A stretch of 64,000 bases of DNA, taken from Cellulophaga sp. RHA19 (GTDB taxonomy: Bacteria; Bacteroidota; Bacteroidia; Flavobacteriales; Flavobacteriaceae). A program made the position numbers and the translations under genes. Where the stretch lies: positions 2,487,001 through 2,551,000 of the forward strand of contig NZ_PHUL01000001.1 in assembly GCF_002813425.1 (NCBI RefSeq), read 5' to 3'. The notes under the pieces were generated by a model. That model searched no databases and was not told the origin of the DNA. It was given only the letters and a program-made list of their open reading frames with translations. This document shows positions 52,296-60,725 of the stretch, one piece after another; within the stretch, counting starts at the first letter, position 1; every line of letters starts with the position of its first letter.

Positions 52296-53387
52296 TTACA
52301 TTTTATACTGATTATTAATCTTTTTTTCTGGATTAACACATAGTAGGTATAATGATATTAAAAAGATCCACTCTAAGGGTTTCATTAAAATATAGGTGAT
52401 GTTAGACCCCATTTTTGAGTTAATTTTTAAAGAAAGATTATAGCCATACTTGTCATAATTTTTTCTGATAAAAGAGTGTAAGCCAGGAGATATATCAGTA
52501 ATCATTTCTTCAAAAGCATTGGCAATTTGTAATTGTCTGTTTACAATAATAGTATTCTTATGTCTTTTACCTAAACGAATAGGCTTTACAATTTTGGGAT
52601 CTCCTTTAGCAGCTACAGTGCATAAATAATGACCTTTATGGTCTAGAATAGGAGGGTGCATTTTTTGTGAAAAAGCCCAAGTAGTAGTTTCTGTAAAAAC
52701 CTTGGTAATAGAGTTTACATCTTGTCCAAATAATAGTAATATTACTGTAACAATAATAAAAACAGGAATAAAAAGTAGTAATGCCCAAACGGACTCGTTA
52801 AATCTACTAGCTAAAAAGGTATTGCAACTATTAAGAAACTTATTTTTGTACACTTTGTTTTTAGCCTGTATTTTTTCTTCTTTAATTACTTTTAACAGAA
52901 GTCCTACGGCAATAATTAAACTTATAGCAGGTGTAAATACAAATAAGAATGTACCTGTGTTTTCAGCATAAATGCCAAAGCTATCTAAGTTATGATGGGT
53001 TATTTGTATAAGTATAGCAGTATTAATACATATGCCGATTATTAAAAAAACTAAGAATAATACAAGCGATAACGGAGGTAGTTTACGGCCTTTAATCCAT
53101 ATAAAACCAGCAGAGATATTAAAGAAAATAAAATAAACAATAAGAGTTAGTATGTGTTTGCCGCCAAACGGTATATAACATTCTGGGTCTATAGGGTCTA
53201 TGGCTTCTGTATGCTGGTGTATATGTGTAAGTATACCCAGAGCAAACAAAAGAAAAGAAAGCAAATACAAAACAAATACAGTAACCTCTATATTACTTAT
53301 GCCTTTTTTATTCTTTTTTAATGCTTTAACAGTAAAAAATATGAGGACAAAAAATAAAATAAGTAGTAAAGGGATAATCATTGACAT
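52296..53387 (-). CDS. DUF6688-like membrane protein
   Basis: A 363-residue inner-membrane protein with about six hydrophobic helices in the first 225 residues and one near residue 345. The diagnostic block is GHYLCTVAAKGDPKIVKPIRLGKR followed by IIVNRQLQIANAFEEMI, which I associate with DUF6688, a family without known function. The helices flank a cytoplasmic basic loop (IKEEKIQAKNKVYKNK). It lies directly downstream of the frameshifted membrane gene, 16 bases away, and upstream of the secreted 423-residue protein. Together these may form a membrane-associated set of unknown role. Confidence 0.65.
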   Translation of the reverse strand: MSMIIPLLLILFFVLIFFTVKALKKNKKGISNIEVTVFVLYLLSFLLFALGILTHIHQHTEAIDPIDPECYIPFGGKHILTLIVYFIFFNISAGFIWIKGRKLPPLSLVLFLVFLIIGICINTAILIQITHHNLDSFGIYAENTGTFLFVFTPAISLIIAVGLLLKVIKEEKIQAKNKVYKNKFLNSCNTFLASRFNESVWALLLFIPVFIIVTVILLLFGQDVNSITKVFTETTTWAFSQKMHPPILDHKGHYLCTVAAKGDPKIVKPIRLGKRHKNTIIVNRQLQIANAFEEMITDISPGLHSFIRKNYDKYGYNLSLKINSKMGSNITYILMKPLEWIFLISLYLLCVNPEKKINNQYKM

Positions 53388-53403
53388 AAGCTTTTCTTTT
53401 TAA

Positions 53404-54118
53404 TTAAACACAATACTTGCTTCTTAGCTCTTTTGCTTCTTTATCTGTTCTATAACCGTGTAACAGTATGCCTTCTGTACAATTAATTTTTTTAGAGGTT
53501 ATTTGCTTAATAACAAATGCTTTATAATCTTCAGTTTTGTTAAAATCTGAAGGTATTAATTTAATATGCTTTTTGGCATCTTTGATACCTAATTTTTCAC
53601 TTAAGACTAAATTAAAAATTGTTTTTTTTTAGTTCTTTTGTATGTATGGCGTGATCTAATTTAAAGTTATACGTAAAAGATTTATCCCAGGTAGCTATAA
53701 CTATTGTATTTTTTACGCCTAAGCTCTTCTTTTCTATAGGATTTTCGTAATACTGGTTTATAGTTTGTCCGTAATAGGCATCTATATTAATCTTTAAGTC
53801 AGTAACATCTTCATAGTTAATTTTGTTATTGTAATCAATAATAAACTCGTTAGTACTAAACTCTATGTGTCCTTCCTTTGCACAGTTAATTAATTCATAA
53901 TCATAAAATTGATATATATGTGCTAAACCCAAAAATAGAATAGAAATTATAAATATGGGAGCAATTATTGGCAGAATATTATCGGTTAATGGAAATTTAG
54001 TATTTAAAAAAAGTATTATCAACCCGAAAACAAAAAGAACAAAACTAGAATAAACTATTTGTTTTGTTATAGAAAGTTTTTCTTTAATAATTCTGTATTT
54101 ATAAGCAGTAAATTTCAA
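53404..54118 (-). pseudogene. Membrane protein gene split by a homopolymer frameshift (or slippage-controlled)
   Basis: The intact N-terminal part, 54118 to 53612, encodes 168 residues with two membrane helices (about 23-40 and 48-68, VYSSFVLFVFGLIILFL and IIAPIFIISILFLGLAH). It runs into a nine-A tract (nine T at 53622-53630 on the plus strand) and stops a few codons later. In the frame one base away an open stretch continues to a stop at 53404-53406, encoding about 70 residues (LVLSEKLGIKDAKKHIKLIPSDF and later SKKINCTEGILLHGYRTDKEAKEL). With eight A the two would join into a 237-residue protein. This may be a mutation, an assembly error or phase variation. No family is recognised. Confidence 0.72.
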
Positions 54119-54143
54119 ATTACATTAGGTGTTTATTTAAATT

Positions 54144-55091
54144 CTATCTTTGTTCTTTAATAATATCAGCTACAGCTTGTTTGTACTTAAATTGGTTGCC
54201 AGCTTTTTTTATTGCTTTGTATGTTTTTTTGGGGTTGTTAGTTGCTAATGAAAAGAACTCCCAAAAACCTAACATTTTCATTTTTATTGGTGTTGGTCCA
54301 GATAGTAATTCATCATACTGATGGTAAATAGTATCGTGAAATTCTTTAAAAATTTGCCATTTATTTTTAGGATATTCTGTTGTGTTGTTTTTTATCATAC
54401 TTGGTAAAAACGGATCTGCAATTAATCCACGCCCAATCATAAAATGTTGTATGCTAGGGAACTGTTCTTTCATTTTTTTAAATTGAGCCACTGTTGTTAT
54501 ATCGCCATTATAATACAATGTATGTTTGGCAACATCTACACATTTTTGAAAACCTTCTAAATCTACACCGCCTTTATATAATTGTTTGCCTAACCTGGCG
54601 TGTATAGCAATACTTTTTAGAGGATATTTATCTAGTACAGAAAAAGATTCTAGTATTTCGTTACTATTCTCGTATCCTAATCTCATTTTCATAGACACGG
54701 TAACATCTGTTTCACTATGTGCACGATCTAAAATATGGTCTATTTTCTCTGGATTACAAATAAGTCCAGATCCCATACCACTATTTGTAACCATAGGATA
54801 GGGGCAACCTAAATTCCAATTAAGCTCTTTATACCCTAAAGACTGTATGTATTTTATAGCAAATATAAATTGGTCTGCATCTGCTGTCATTACCTGTGGT
54901 ATAAGGTTTAAAGATGTATTTACCTCCGGATTTAAGTCTCTTTGATAAGAACCTTTTATCACCATTTTTTTATTAAACCTAATGTAAGGCGCATAATACG
55001 TATCTATGCCACCAAAAAACTTTTGGTGAGCATTTCTAAAGTTATAATCTGTAAACCCTTGTAACGGGGATGATAATAGTTGGTATGACAT
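54144..55091 (-). CDS. tRNA-dihydrouridine synthase family protein
   Basis: A 315-residue FMN enzyme that reduces uridines in the D-loop or nearby positions of tRNA using NAD(P)H. The TIM-barrel N-terminus SSPLQGFTDYNFRNAH is the Dus signature, and the catalytic Cys is C96 in NWNLGCPYPMV, followed by GSGLICNPEKI. Later motifs are TVSMKMRLGY, SIAIHARLGKQLYKG, YNGDITT and MIGRGLIADPFL, the FMN-phosphate site. The length and the short C-terminal helical domain fit bacterial DusB/DusC-type enzymes; the exact uridine target cannot be told. It is the only housekeeping gene inside the leftward hypothetical cluster. Confidence 0.93.
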   Translation of the reverse strand: MSYQLLSSPLQGFTDYNFRNAHQKFFGGIDTYYAPYIRFNKKMVIKGSYQRDLNPEVNTSLNLIPQVMTADADQFIFAIKYIQSLGYKELNWNLGCPYPMVTNSGMGSGLICNPEKIDHILDRAHSETDVTVSMKMRLGYENSNEILESFSVLDKYPLKSIAIHARLGKQLYKGGVDLEGFQKCVDVAKHTLYYNGDITTVAQFKKMKEQFPSIQHFMIGRGLIADPFLPSMIKNNTTEYPKNKWQIFKEFHDTIYHQYDELLSGPTPIKMKMLGFWEFFSLATNNPKKTYKAIKKAGNQFKYKQAVADIIKEQR

Positions 55092-55136
55092 TAATTGCTT
55101 TTAAGCAGCAAATATAAACTTTTGCAAACCTCTTTT

Positions 55137-56240
55137 TTAGTTATAAGTCTTCTCTGAAACTACTTTATCATTTTTGTACTCAACTTCTTTAGAAATTTTA
55201 CCATTTAATTTATAATATTTCCACACGCCTGTTTTTTCATCATTCTTATACAATCCTTCACTTTCTACTTTTGCAGCTTCATTATATGTTTTAGCAATTC
55301 CGTTTCTTCTTCCATTTATATATGTATAGGTTGTTTCTAGCATATCATCACTATTGTAGTATTTCCACTCGCCAGATTTATATCCTATTTTAAAATCACC
55401 TTCTGTAACAAGATTTCCGGTTTTAGAATATTTTTGGTACAAACCATCTTTATAACCGTCTTTGGAGTTTACTACTTCTTTTTTATTGCCATTATCATAA
55501 AAACTAGTTTCTGTTATTGGATAGCTAGCAGCATATGTTCTTTCACTCAGTAAAAGTCCGGCAGAGCTATAATATTTACTACTACCATCTTTTTTATTGT
55601 TTATATATGTTTCTACAGAAGTTAGTTTACCATTTGGGTAATATTCTTTTTTAATATAATTTTTGGGTGCACTATACTCTTTTTCCCAAATTACACGGTT
55701 GTCTTCTGTTTTTTGAGACCATTTTCCTGTTGCTTTATCAGCATTGTAAAAAGATGTTTCTACCAATTTAGTACCCGTATTCCCATCCTTTAAATAGGTA
55801 ACCCACTTGCCGTCTTTTAAGTCTTTTTTGTAATTTTCTAAACGTTGTACTTTTCCTTTTTTGTCAAAGGTTTTCCACTCACCATCTTTAAGTCCGTTTT
55901 TATAATTAAAATCCTCAAAAACATCACCGTTAGTGTAGTATGATGTACTTTTACCATTGGCTTTTCCGTTTTCATCAAAAACCATTTCTTGTTCTAAATT
56001 ACCAGAAAAATCATAGTTTTTTTTAGTGCCTACCATTTTACCATTTGCAAACGTTACCTCTGTATATGCACCACTGTTTTCTGCAATTTTGTAGCTTCCA
56101 TTTAAAAGTTTATTGTCTGTTTTAAATAATGTTTCCTTACCAAAACGTTGTGTATCTACGTTTTCCCACATTAGGTAGTTTACTTGTGCATTTGTAGTTA
56201 CAGCAAGCAAAAAGGTTAGTATTAGTACAATGTTTTTCAT
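55137..56240 (-). CDS. Secreted MORN-repeat protein (YwqK-like)
   Basis: A 367-residue exported protein with a signal peptide ending near TTNAQ (residues 15-19). Nearly all of the mature chain consists of MORN/YwqK-type repeats of about 22-24 residues, each with a core like G-x-W-x-x-Y-x-x-x-G or NGKxxG: KDGEWKTFDKKGKV, KDGKWVTYLKDG, DGLYQKYSKTGNLVTEG and SGEWKYYNSDDMLETTY. About twelve units are visible. Public databases label such proteins as toxin-antitoxin YwqK-family antitoxins, but that label comes from B. subtilis neighbours and does not fit a secreted protein with no toxin gene nearby. A binding or structural envelope role is more likely. Confidence 0.85.
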   Translation of the reverse strand: MKNIVLILTFLLAVTTNAQVNYLMWENVDTQRFGKETLFKTDNKLLNGSYKIAENSGAYTEVTFANGKMVGTKKNYDFSGNLEQEMVFDENGKANGKSTSYYTNGDVFEDFNYKNGLKDGEWKTFDKKGKVQRLENYKKDLKDGKWVTYLKDGNTGTKLVETSFYNADKATGKWSQKTEDNRVIWEKEYSAPKNYIKKEYYPNGKLTSVETYINNKKDGSSKYYSSAGLLLSERTYAASYPITETSFYDNGNKKEVVNSKDGYKDGLYQKYSKTGNLVTEGDFKIGYKSGEWKYYNSDDMLETTYTYINGRRNGIAKTYNEAAKVESEGLYKNDEKTGVWKYYKLNGKISKEVEYKNDKVVSEKTYN

Positions 56241-56303
56241 AATAATTTTTTTTAACTAAATGTTAGTTTGTTTTCTGTTATTTAATTTTTTGGCTAGAAC
56301 AAG

Positions 56304-57212
56304 TTAATATTCTAAACTCTCTGCGTTTAGTTCATCTACATCTAATTCTTCTGGTTCAAGTTGTTCTGTAGTTACATTAATATGAAACTCTTTAAGTAAC
56401 TCATAAACATAATCTGCATTACCTTCATGATGTCTTCTAGCCCAAAATGTATATAAATAAGTTAATCTGTCTTCAGTTTTTAAATCAGTTGTTAAATAAG
56501 TTTCTTTTTTATAGGTAGAGTAGTTTTCATACTTTAAAATAGTTTTTAATTCTTTTAAAATGCTATCATCTACAGTTTTAGAAATAAAGTCATCAATTTC
56601 AATATTATTACCTTCTTTGGCCATAGAATATATTTCTTTCAGTATATATTCATTTTCTCCAATATCATCATAAATTAATAATGAGGATTTTAACATAGCC
56701 TCTGCACCAGAGTTTTTATAAATTTTATTATTTTCAAAAAGCTTGTAAATATTATCTTTAACTTGTGGAGTAAATATTTTTTTTAAACTTTCTGGACTTC
56801 TATCAATTTTAGAAACTATATAAGAATAATATTCGCTTTTTGTTTCAAAATCAGAAAACCCATTGTAAGAGTAAAAAAAATAGCTAACTGCAATACCTCT
56901 ACGTGCATCACTATTATCTAGATCAAAACTATCAAAGAGATGCTGAATCATTTGTTTTTTATCAGTTAAAATGTCAATAGATTCTGCTATTATTGAATTT
57001 TTAGACTCTTCAGTTTCCTTATTTTTAGCTATTTCATCTCTTAGACCAGCAATAGTATTATTTAATCTTTCATTTTGTCTTTCTTTGGTACTACTTCTTA
57101 TTTTTTCTTTTTTAATTACTTTTTCTAATTCAACTATTTTATCATTAGTACTAGTCTTTTTACAAGAAATAACCAGAGTAATAATAAGAGCAATTATAAT
57201 TTTTTTTATCAT
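56304..57212 (-). CDS. Coiled-coil lipoprotein
   Basis: A 302-residue lipoprotein: MIKKIIIALIITLVISC is a type II signal with the acylated Cys at residue 17 (ISCKK). Residues about 24-90 are a predicted coiled coil, heavily charged (VELEKVIKKEKIRSSTKERQ and onwards). The remaining 210 residues are largely helical with frequent Asp, Glu and Tyr, ending in an acidic tail (EPEELDVDELNAESLEY). No known domain is recognised. It is 63 bases from the MORN-repeat gene and forms part of the row of envelope-associated genes. Confidence 0.7.
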   Translation of the reverse strand: MIKKIIIALIITLVISCKKTSTNDKIVELEKVIKKEKIRSSTKERQNERLNNTIAGLRDEIAKNKETEESKNSIIAESIDILTDKKQMIQHLFDSFDLDNSDARRGIAVSYFFYSYNGFSDFETKSEYYSYIVSKIDRSPESLKKIFTPQVKDNIYKLFENNKIYKNSGAEAMLKSSLLIYDDIGENEYILKEIYSMAKEGNNIEIDDFISKTVDDSILKELKTILKYENYSTYKKETYLTTDLKTEDRLTYLYTFWARRHHEGNADYVYELLKEFHINVTTEQLEPEELDVDELNAESLEY

Positions 57213-57366
57213 TGGATTTAATTTTGATTGTTATTTAGTTCTAGCATTGTTTTTTAATGAAAGAACTATTACAACTATCAATATTAAGTATATTACCCTG
57301 AGCGGTAATTAGCCAATTAATATTCGTAAGGTATTATTGTATTTTTGAATGATGATGTTCTTAGAA

Positions 57367-57900
57367 TTATAAAACCCTATTATTTTTATTTATAGCTTCT
57401 TTGTAAATTTTTGAATCTCTTAACTGTAGATCTGTTGCTAATGCTTTTATATAAGTAATACCTAAATCTTCCCACTCACTAACTTGTGCAGCATTCAATC
57501 TTATTTCTCTAACCTGGTTTGCAATACCGCCAAGAAAAACCCATAAATGGTAATGGTTTGTACTTGTTTTACTAAATATATAAAACCAATCTTCCCAATG
57601 TATAAGGGTATCTTTAGATTTTAATAGTTGTAAATGTATTTGCTTAATACTTATGTTATTATCAAGTACAGATAACTCAAAAAAATCTTGGTTACTATTG
57701 TTTACATAGTTAAATATTTCTGATTTATTTTTATCAGATAGTTTATAATCAACCTTTAAAAAAATGACTAATTCTTCTAAATTTGTAAAGTTTAATGAGG
57801 TTTTGTAGTAATATAATTTGTCTTGCCAAACTTTATAACTAGTAGTAATTTTAGATAAAATAAACTTGTCTGTTTTGGTATAAATTAAATCTAAAGGCAT
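57367..57900 (-). CDS. Hypothetical cytosolic protein, 177 residues
   Basis: A soluble protein without signal peptide or membrane segment. Visible stretches are TKTDKFILSKITTSYKVWQDKLYYYK at the N-terminus, a Lys/Asp/Asn-rich middle and LIHWEDWFYIFSKTSTNHYHLWVFLGG (Trp-rich), then QVREIRLNAAQVSEWEDLG. I cannot assign a family. It lies 20 bases downstream of the 372-residue lipoprotein gene and is likely co-transcribed with it. Its mid-size, lack of export signal and company of lipoproteins are unusual, but no function can be proposed. Confidence 0.6.
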   Translation of the reverse strand: MPLDLIYTKTDKFILSKITTSYKVWQDKLYYYKTSLNFTNLEELVIFLKVDYKLSDKNKSEIFNYVNNSNQDFFELSVLDNNISIKQIHLQLLKSKDTLIHWEDWFYIFSKTSTNHYHLWVFLGGIANQVREIRLNAAQVSEWEDLGITYIKALATDLQLRDSKIYKEAINKNNRVL

Positions 57901-57920
57901 ATTAAATTCACTGTATTTAA

Positions 57921-59039
57921 TTATAATTTAGTAAGCAGTACTTCTTTAAAATATTTATAATAAATTTCATCATTATAATAGCCCGAATTGTCGTTCTCTA
58001 AAAAAAATAAAAGCTCTTTATCTGGTAAAAAAGATAAAATAATGTTCTCAAAACCATCATCTATAATAAACGTATTTGTATCTTCTGTGTGTAAAATTTC
58101 AATATAGTCTGATGAGTAACTAATTTGATCTTTAAGAACACGTAAAGATTCTTTAGTGTATTTATTTTTTATTTTGATTTCTTTTTTAACTGGCGTTTGC
58201 TTTAAGTCTTTTAATAATTTAACTAAAGATGAATCTTTAACAATTGAAAATTCAAAATCTAACTTATTAGGTTCGTAAGTGTACCTAAAATTTTTAGGTT
58301 GCCTTTTGGTGTTCACAATTATAGTATCTATAAGAGAATTACTAAAATACCTTGGAAAATGTAACGGAACAACATTGTCTAGTTTTTCCCAATTTAGTTC
58401 TTTTTGGTTTTTATCATTTAAATGTTTTGCCATACGTAGTATGTCAATACTTTCATATAAAATTTCAGTATCTGTAATGTCTTTATTAAAACCTGGTATT
58501 TTTTGACTATGAAAAAGGTCAAATCCTTTTTTTAACCTATTGTATTTAAAGTGTATTAACTCTAAACCAGGTATTATACTTGTACTATCTGCATAATCAA
58601 TCCTATTGTGTTGCTTTATTAATTTTTCTTTAGTTATAGCTAATGAATCTTCACTAGGTAAAAAAAACAAAAAAGTATTTCTCATCCCATCAGATCTAAA
58701 ATCTTCTTCTTGGGTTAAAAATCGTATTGGATTATACTTATTAACCTCTTCGGTAATTACTAAATCTCCTACCTTAACTCTGTATTTACCAACAGTACTT
58801 TTAAAAGCTCTAAAATTTATAGGAACTAATAGTTTTCTATCTTCTTCGGTTACATATCTACAAACTGATGGTTCAGAAATTAAATTTTTAATGTCCTCAT
58901 CAGTAGGTATTTTTAGCGTGTCTTCTAGTTCAGGGGTTATATAAAAAGTATCAAACCTTAAATTTAAGTCTAGATTTAGGCAACCACTTAAAAGGAAAAT
59001 ACAAGTTAGTGCTAAAGTTAATTTTATGTAGAATTTCAT
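57921..59039 (-). CDS. Hypothetical lipoprotein, 372 residues
   Basis: An exported lipoprotein: MKFYIKLTLALTCIFLLSGC carries a clear lipobox (LSGC), Cys at residue 20. The mature protein is hydrophilic with mixed helices and strands and no transmembrane part. Stretches such as KYRVKVGDLVITEEVNKYNPI, MRNTFLFFLPSEDSLAITKEK and YIEILHTEDTNTFIIDDGFENIILSFL suggest a few beta-rich modules, but no named domain is recognised. It begins the run of unrecognised genes downstream of the DUF1080 gene, from which it is separated by 29 bases. Confidence 0.68.
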   Translation of the reverse strand: MKFYIKLTLALTCIFLLSGCLNLDLNLRFDTFYITPELEDTLKIPTDEDIKNLISEPSVCRYVTEEDRKLLVPINFRAFKSTVGKYRVKVGDLVITEEVNKYNPIRFLTQEEDFRSDGMRNTFLFFLPSEDSLAITKEKLIKQHNRIDYADSTSIIPGLELIHFKYNRLKKGFDLFHSQKIPGFNKDITDTEILYESIDILRMAKHLNDKNQKELNWEKLDNVVPLHFPRYFSNSLIDTIIVNTKRQPKNFRYTYEPNKLDFEFSIVKDSSLVKLLKDLKQTPVKKEIKIKNKYTKESLRVLKDQISYSSDYIEILHTEDTNTFIIDDGFENIILSFLPDKELLFFLENDNSGYYNDEIYYKYFKEVLLTKL

Positions 59040-59068
59040 TTTGTTTTACATTAAGTTTAAAAGAGCAT

Positions 59069-59860
59069 TTATTCTAGTTCTTTAATCATAATATTTTTAA
59101 AAGCTATGCCTTGGCCTTCTGCTTGTAGTGCAATATAGCCACTGGTTAGGGGAGTGCCATCAATTTTAAGTTCTGGATTATAACCGTGTACAACACCGCC
59201 ACCAATTTTTGGTTTGGTATATTCTAAAACCTTTACGCCATTAACTTTGTGTATAATTAGAGAGTCTCTGTAAACAATAAGTTCACCTTGTACCCATTGG
59301 TCCCATTTAAATGTTTTAGAAGTAGATCTAATACAGTGGCGAGCATCTTCTTTTCCTTTAAAAACTATATCTGTACCAGGAGAACACATATTACCTGTAG
59401 GTCTTGGTTCACCTTCTTTTTCCTCTGCAAGTATTTGGTATTCTATTGATATTGGCCAGTCTTGTTCTTTTAAAATAGTTTTAGGATCTTGAGAGTGAAA
59501 CATAATACCGCTGTTTCTGTACGTAAATTTAGGAGCATCTCTTAACCATTGGTCTGTAAACTTATATTCAAATTTAAGATGATATGATGAAAATGGCTCA
59601 TTGTAGAATAAATGTCCATTACGCTTATCAAAAGTTGTGTAATCGTCATAATTTACAGCTATAGTACCATTGGTTACTCTAAAGGTATTTGCATAATTAT
59701 CTCCCGTAACGTGGTGATTTAATTTAGGAGTCCACCCGCTTAAATCCTTGCCATTAAATAAACTACGCCATTCTCCTTTATCACTTTTTACTTTTTTACT
59801 ACCACAAGAAATGGCAATTACTATTATAAGTACTGTTAAGCACGTTTTTACTGTTTTCAT
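59069..59860 (-). CDS. DUF1080 (3-keto-disaccharide hydrolase-like) lipoprotein
   Basis: A 263-residue lipoprotein: MKTVKTCLTVLIIVIAISC has the acylated Cys at residue 19 in AISCG. Residues about 30-262 form a DUF1080 jelly-roll domain: WRSLFNGKDLSGWTPK at the start, HLFYNEPFSSYHLKFEYKF, FTYRNSGIMFHSQ, and SGYIALQAEGQGIAFKNIMIKEL at the end. Members hydrolyse 3-keto-glycosides or bind sugars, and act in the periplasm or on the cell surface. The internal EYQILAEEKEGEPRPTGNM loop holds the acidic residues seen near the active site of the family. The gene has no sugar-metabolism neighbours. Confidence 0.9.
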   Translation of the reverse strand: MKTVKTCLTVLIIVIAISCGSKKVKSDKGEWRSLFNGKDLSGWTPKLNHHVTGDNYANTFRVTNGTIAVNYDDYTTFDKRNGHLFYNEPFSSYHLKFEYKFTDQWLRDAPKFTYRNSGIMFHSQDPKTILKEQDWPISIEYQILAEEKEGEPRPTGNMCSPGTDIVFKGKEDARHCIRSTSKTFKWDQWVQGELIVYRDSLIIHKVNGVKVLEYTKPKIGGGVVHGYNPELKIDGTPLTSGYIALQAEGQGIAFKNIMIKELE

Positions 59861-59976
59861 TATGGAGTTTTTTTTAATGGGTATAAGTTATGGTGTTTAT
59901 TTATGTAGCTAAATATAAATATTTATGTATTAGAAGTCTTAAATGTAATGGTTTATGCGGAGTAAACGAAGTAAAA

Positions 59977-60010
59977 ACAAAAAAGCGCTTAGTTATAATA
60001 CCAAGCGCTT
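59977..60010 (-). terminator. Terminator of the SDR gene
   Basis: On the minus strand AAGCGCTTGG is followed by a 9-nt loop and TAAGCGCTT, then a run of T residues. It lies 28 bases after the SDR stop codon; the stem arms GCGCTT/AAGCGC are at 59985-59990 and 60003-60008. Confidence 0.7.
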
Positions 60011-60037
60011 CACTTTATTTTTGTATAAAATTAGTTT

Positions 60038-60649
60038 TTAATATGCATCTACATACAAAACTTGTCCGGTTATAAAACCATCTACAGACCTCTCAAAAGC
60101 TTTACCAACCAGTCTCCCTGGTACTGGTTCAAAACCAGGCATCATTTCTCCGTAAACATCCCAAGCTTCTTCTAATACAGTTGGGTTTATAGAGTTTACG
60201 CGTATACCTCTTGGCATTTCAAAAGCAACACATTTTACAAAAGTATCTATAGCTCCACTGGTAGTGGCATCTGCAATTGCAAACGGAATAGGTTTTACAT
60301 TTAAAATTCCTGTTATTAAAGTAAAAGAACCCTTGTCTGCAATATATTCTTGGCCAATACGCACAATGTTTATTTGTCCCATCATTTTACTTAGTATAGT
60401 GCTCATCCATTGCTCCTCTGTCATTTCTGTAAAGTTTGCGTATTCACATACTCCAACTGTGTTTACAACAGCATCAAAATGACCTACATCTGTATATAAT
60501 TTTCTTAAAGATGTTTCACTAGTAATATCTACCTGATAGTCATAATTTCCGGCAGAACGCCCTGCGGTTATAATTTTATGTTTCTTAAGACCAGTTAACG
60601 CTGCTTGTCCCATTTTTCCGTTTGCTCCAATTAAAATTATTGTTTTCAT
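60038..60649 (-). CDS. Short-chain dehydrogenase/reductase lacking the catalytic tyrosine
   Basis: A 203-residue Rossmann-fold protein of the SDR superfamily. The N-terminus IILIGANGKMGQAAL is the NAD(P) loop in a compact variant, followed by NTVGVCEYANFTEM and LITGILNVKP. In place of the Tyr-x-x-x-Lys active pair it reads ADATTSGAIDTFVKCVAFE, so the Tyr is absent. This is usual for one short subfamily found in many bacteria, so catalysis by the normal mechanism is doubtful. The adjacent, upstream Crp/Fnr gene and a palindrome in the shared gap suggest direct regulation. The stop precedes a hairpin terminator. The substrate is unknown. Confidence 0.85.
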   Translation of the reverse strand: MKTIILIGANGKMGQAALTGLKKHKIITAGRSAGNYDYQVDITSETSLRKLYTDVGHFDAVVNTVGVCEYANFTEMTEEQWMSTILSKMMGQINIVRIGQEYIADKGSFTLITGILNVKPIPFAIADATTSGAIDTFVKCVAFEMPRGIRVNSINPTVLEEAWDVYGEMMPGFEPVPGRLVGKAFERSVDGFITGQVLYVDAY

Positions 60650-60680
60650 ATGATATATTTTTTGTGTTAAAAATCATATG

Positions 60681-60725
60681 CAAATTTATTATGAGTTAGT
60701 AGGGTAGGACTAGGACATTTGTCTA
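60681..60725 (-). promoter_or_regulatory. Predicted SDR promoter with possible Crp/Fnr operator
   Basis: On the minus strand TAAATTTG (60688-60681) is a perfect -7 box. Upstream is AGGAC-ATTT-GTCTA (60712-60725), whose inner GAC/GTC arms are palindromic. Its centre is 34 nt from that of the -7 box, almost the same placement (33 nt) as the sulfur-regulon palindrome, and no TTTG lies at -33. It overlaps the stop codon of the upstream Crp/Fnr gene. TAGGAC is also repeated in tandem at 60705-60716. Confidence 0.45.

Noticed and set aside
55137..56240. YwqK antitoxin of a toxin-antitoxin pair
   Set aside because: The protein has a signal peptide and about twelve MORN repeats, and neither neighbour looks like a toxin. 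The label would come only from family naming.
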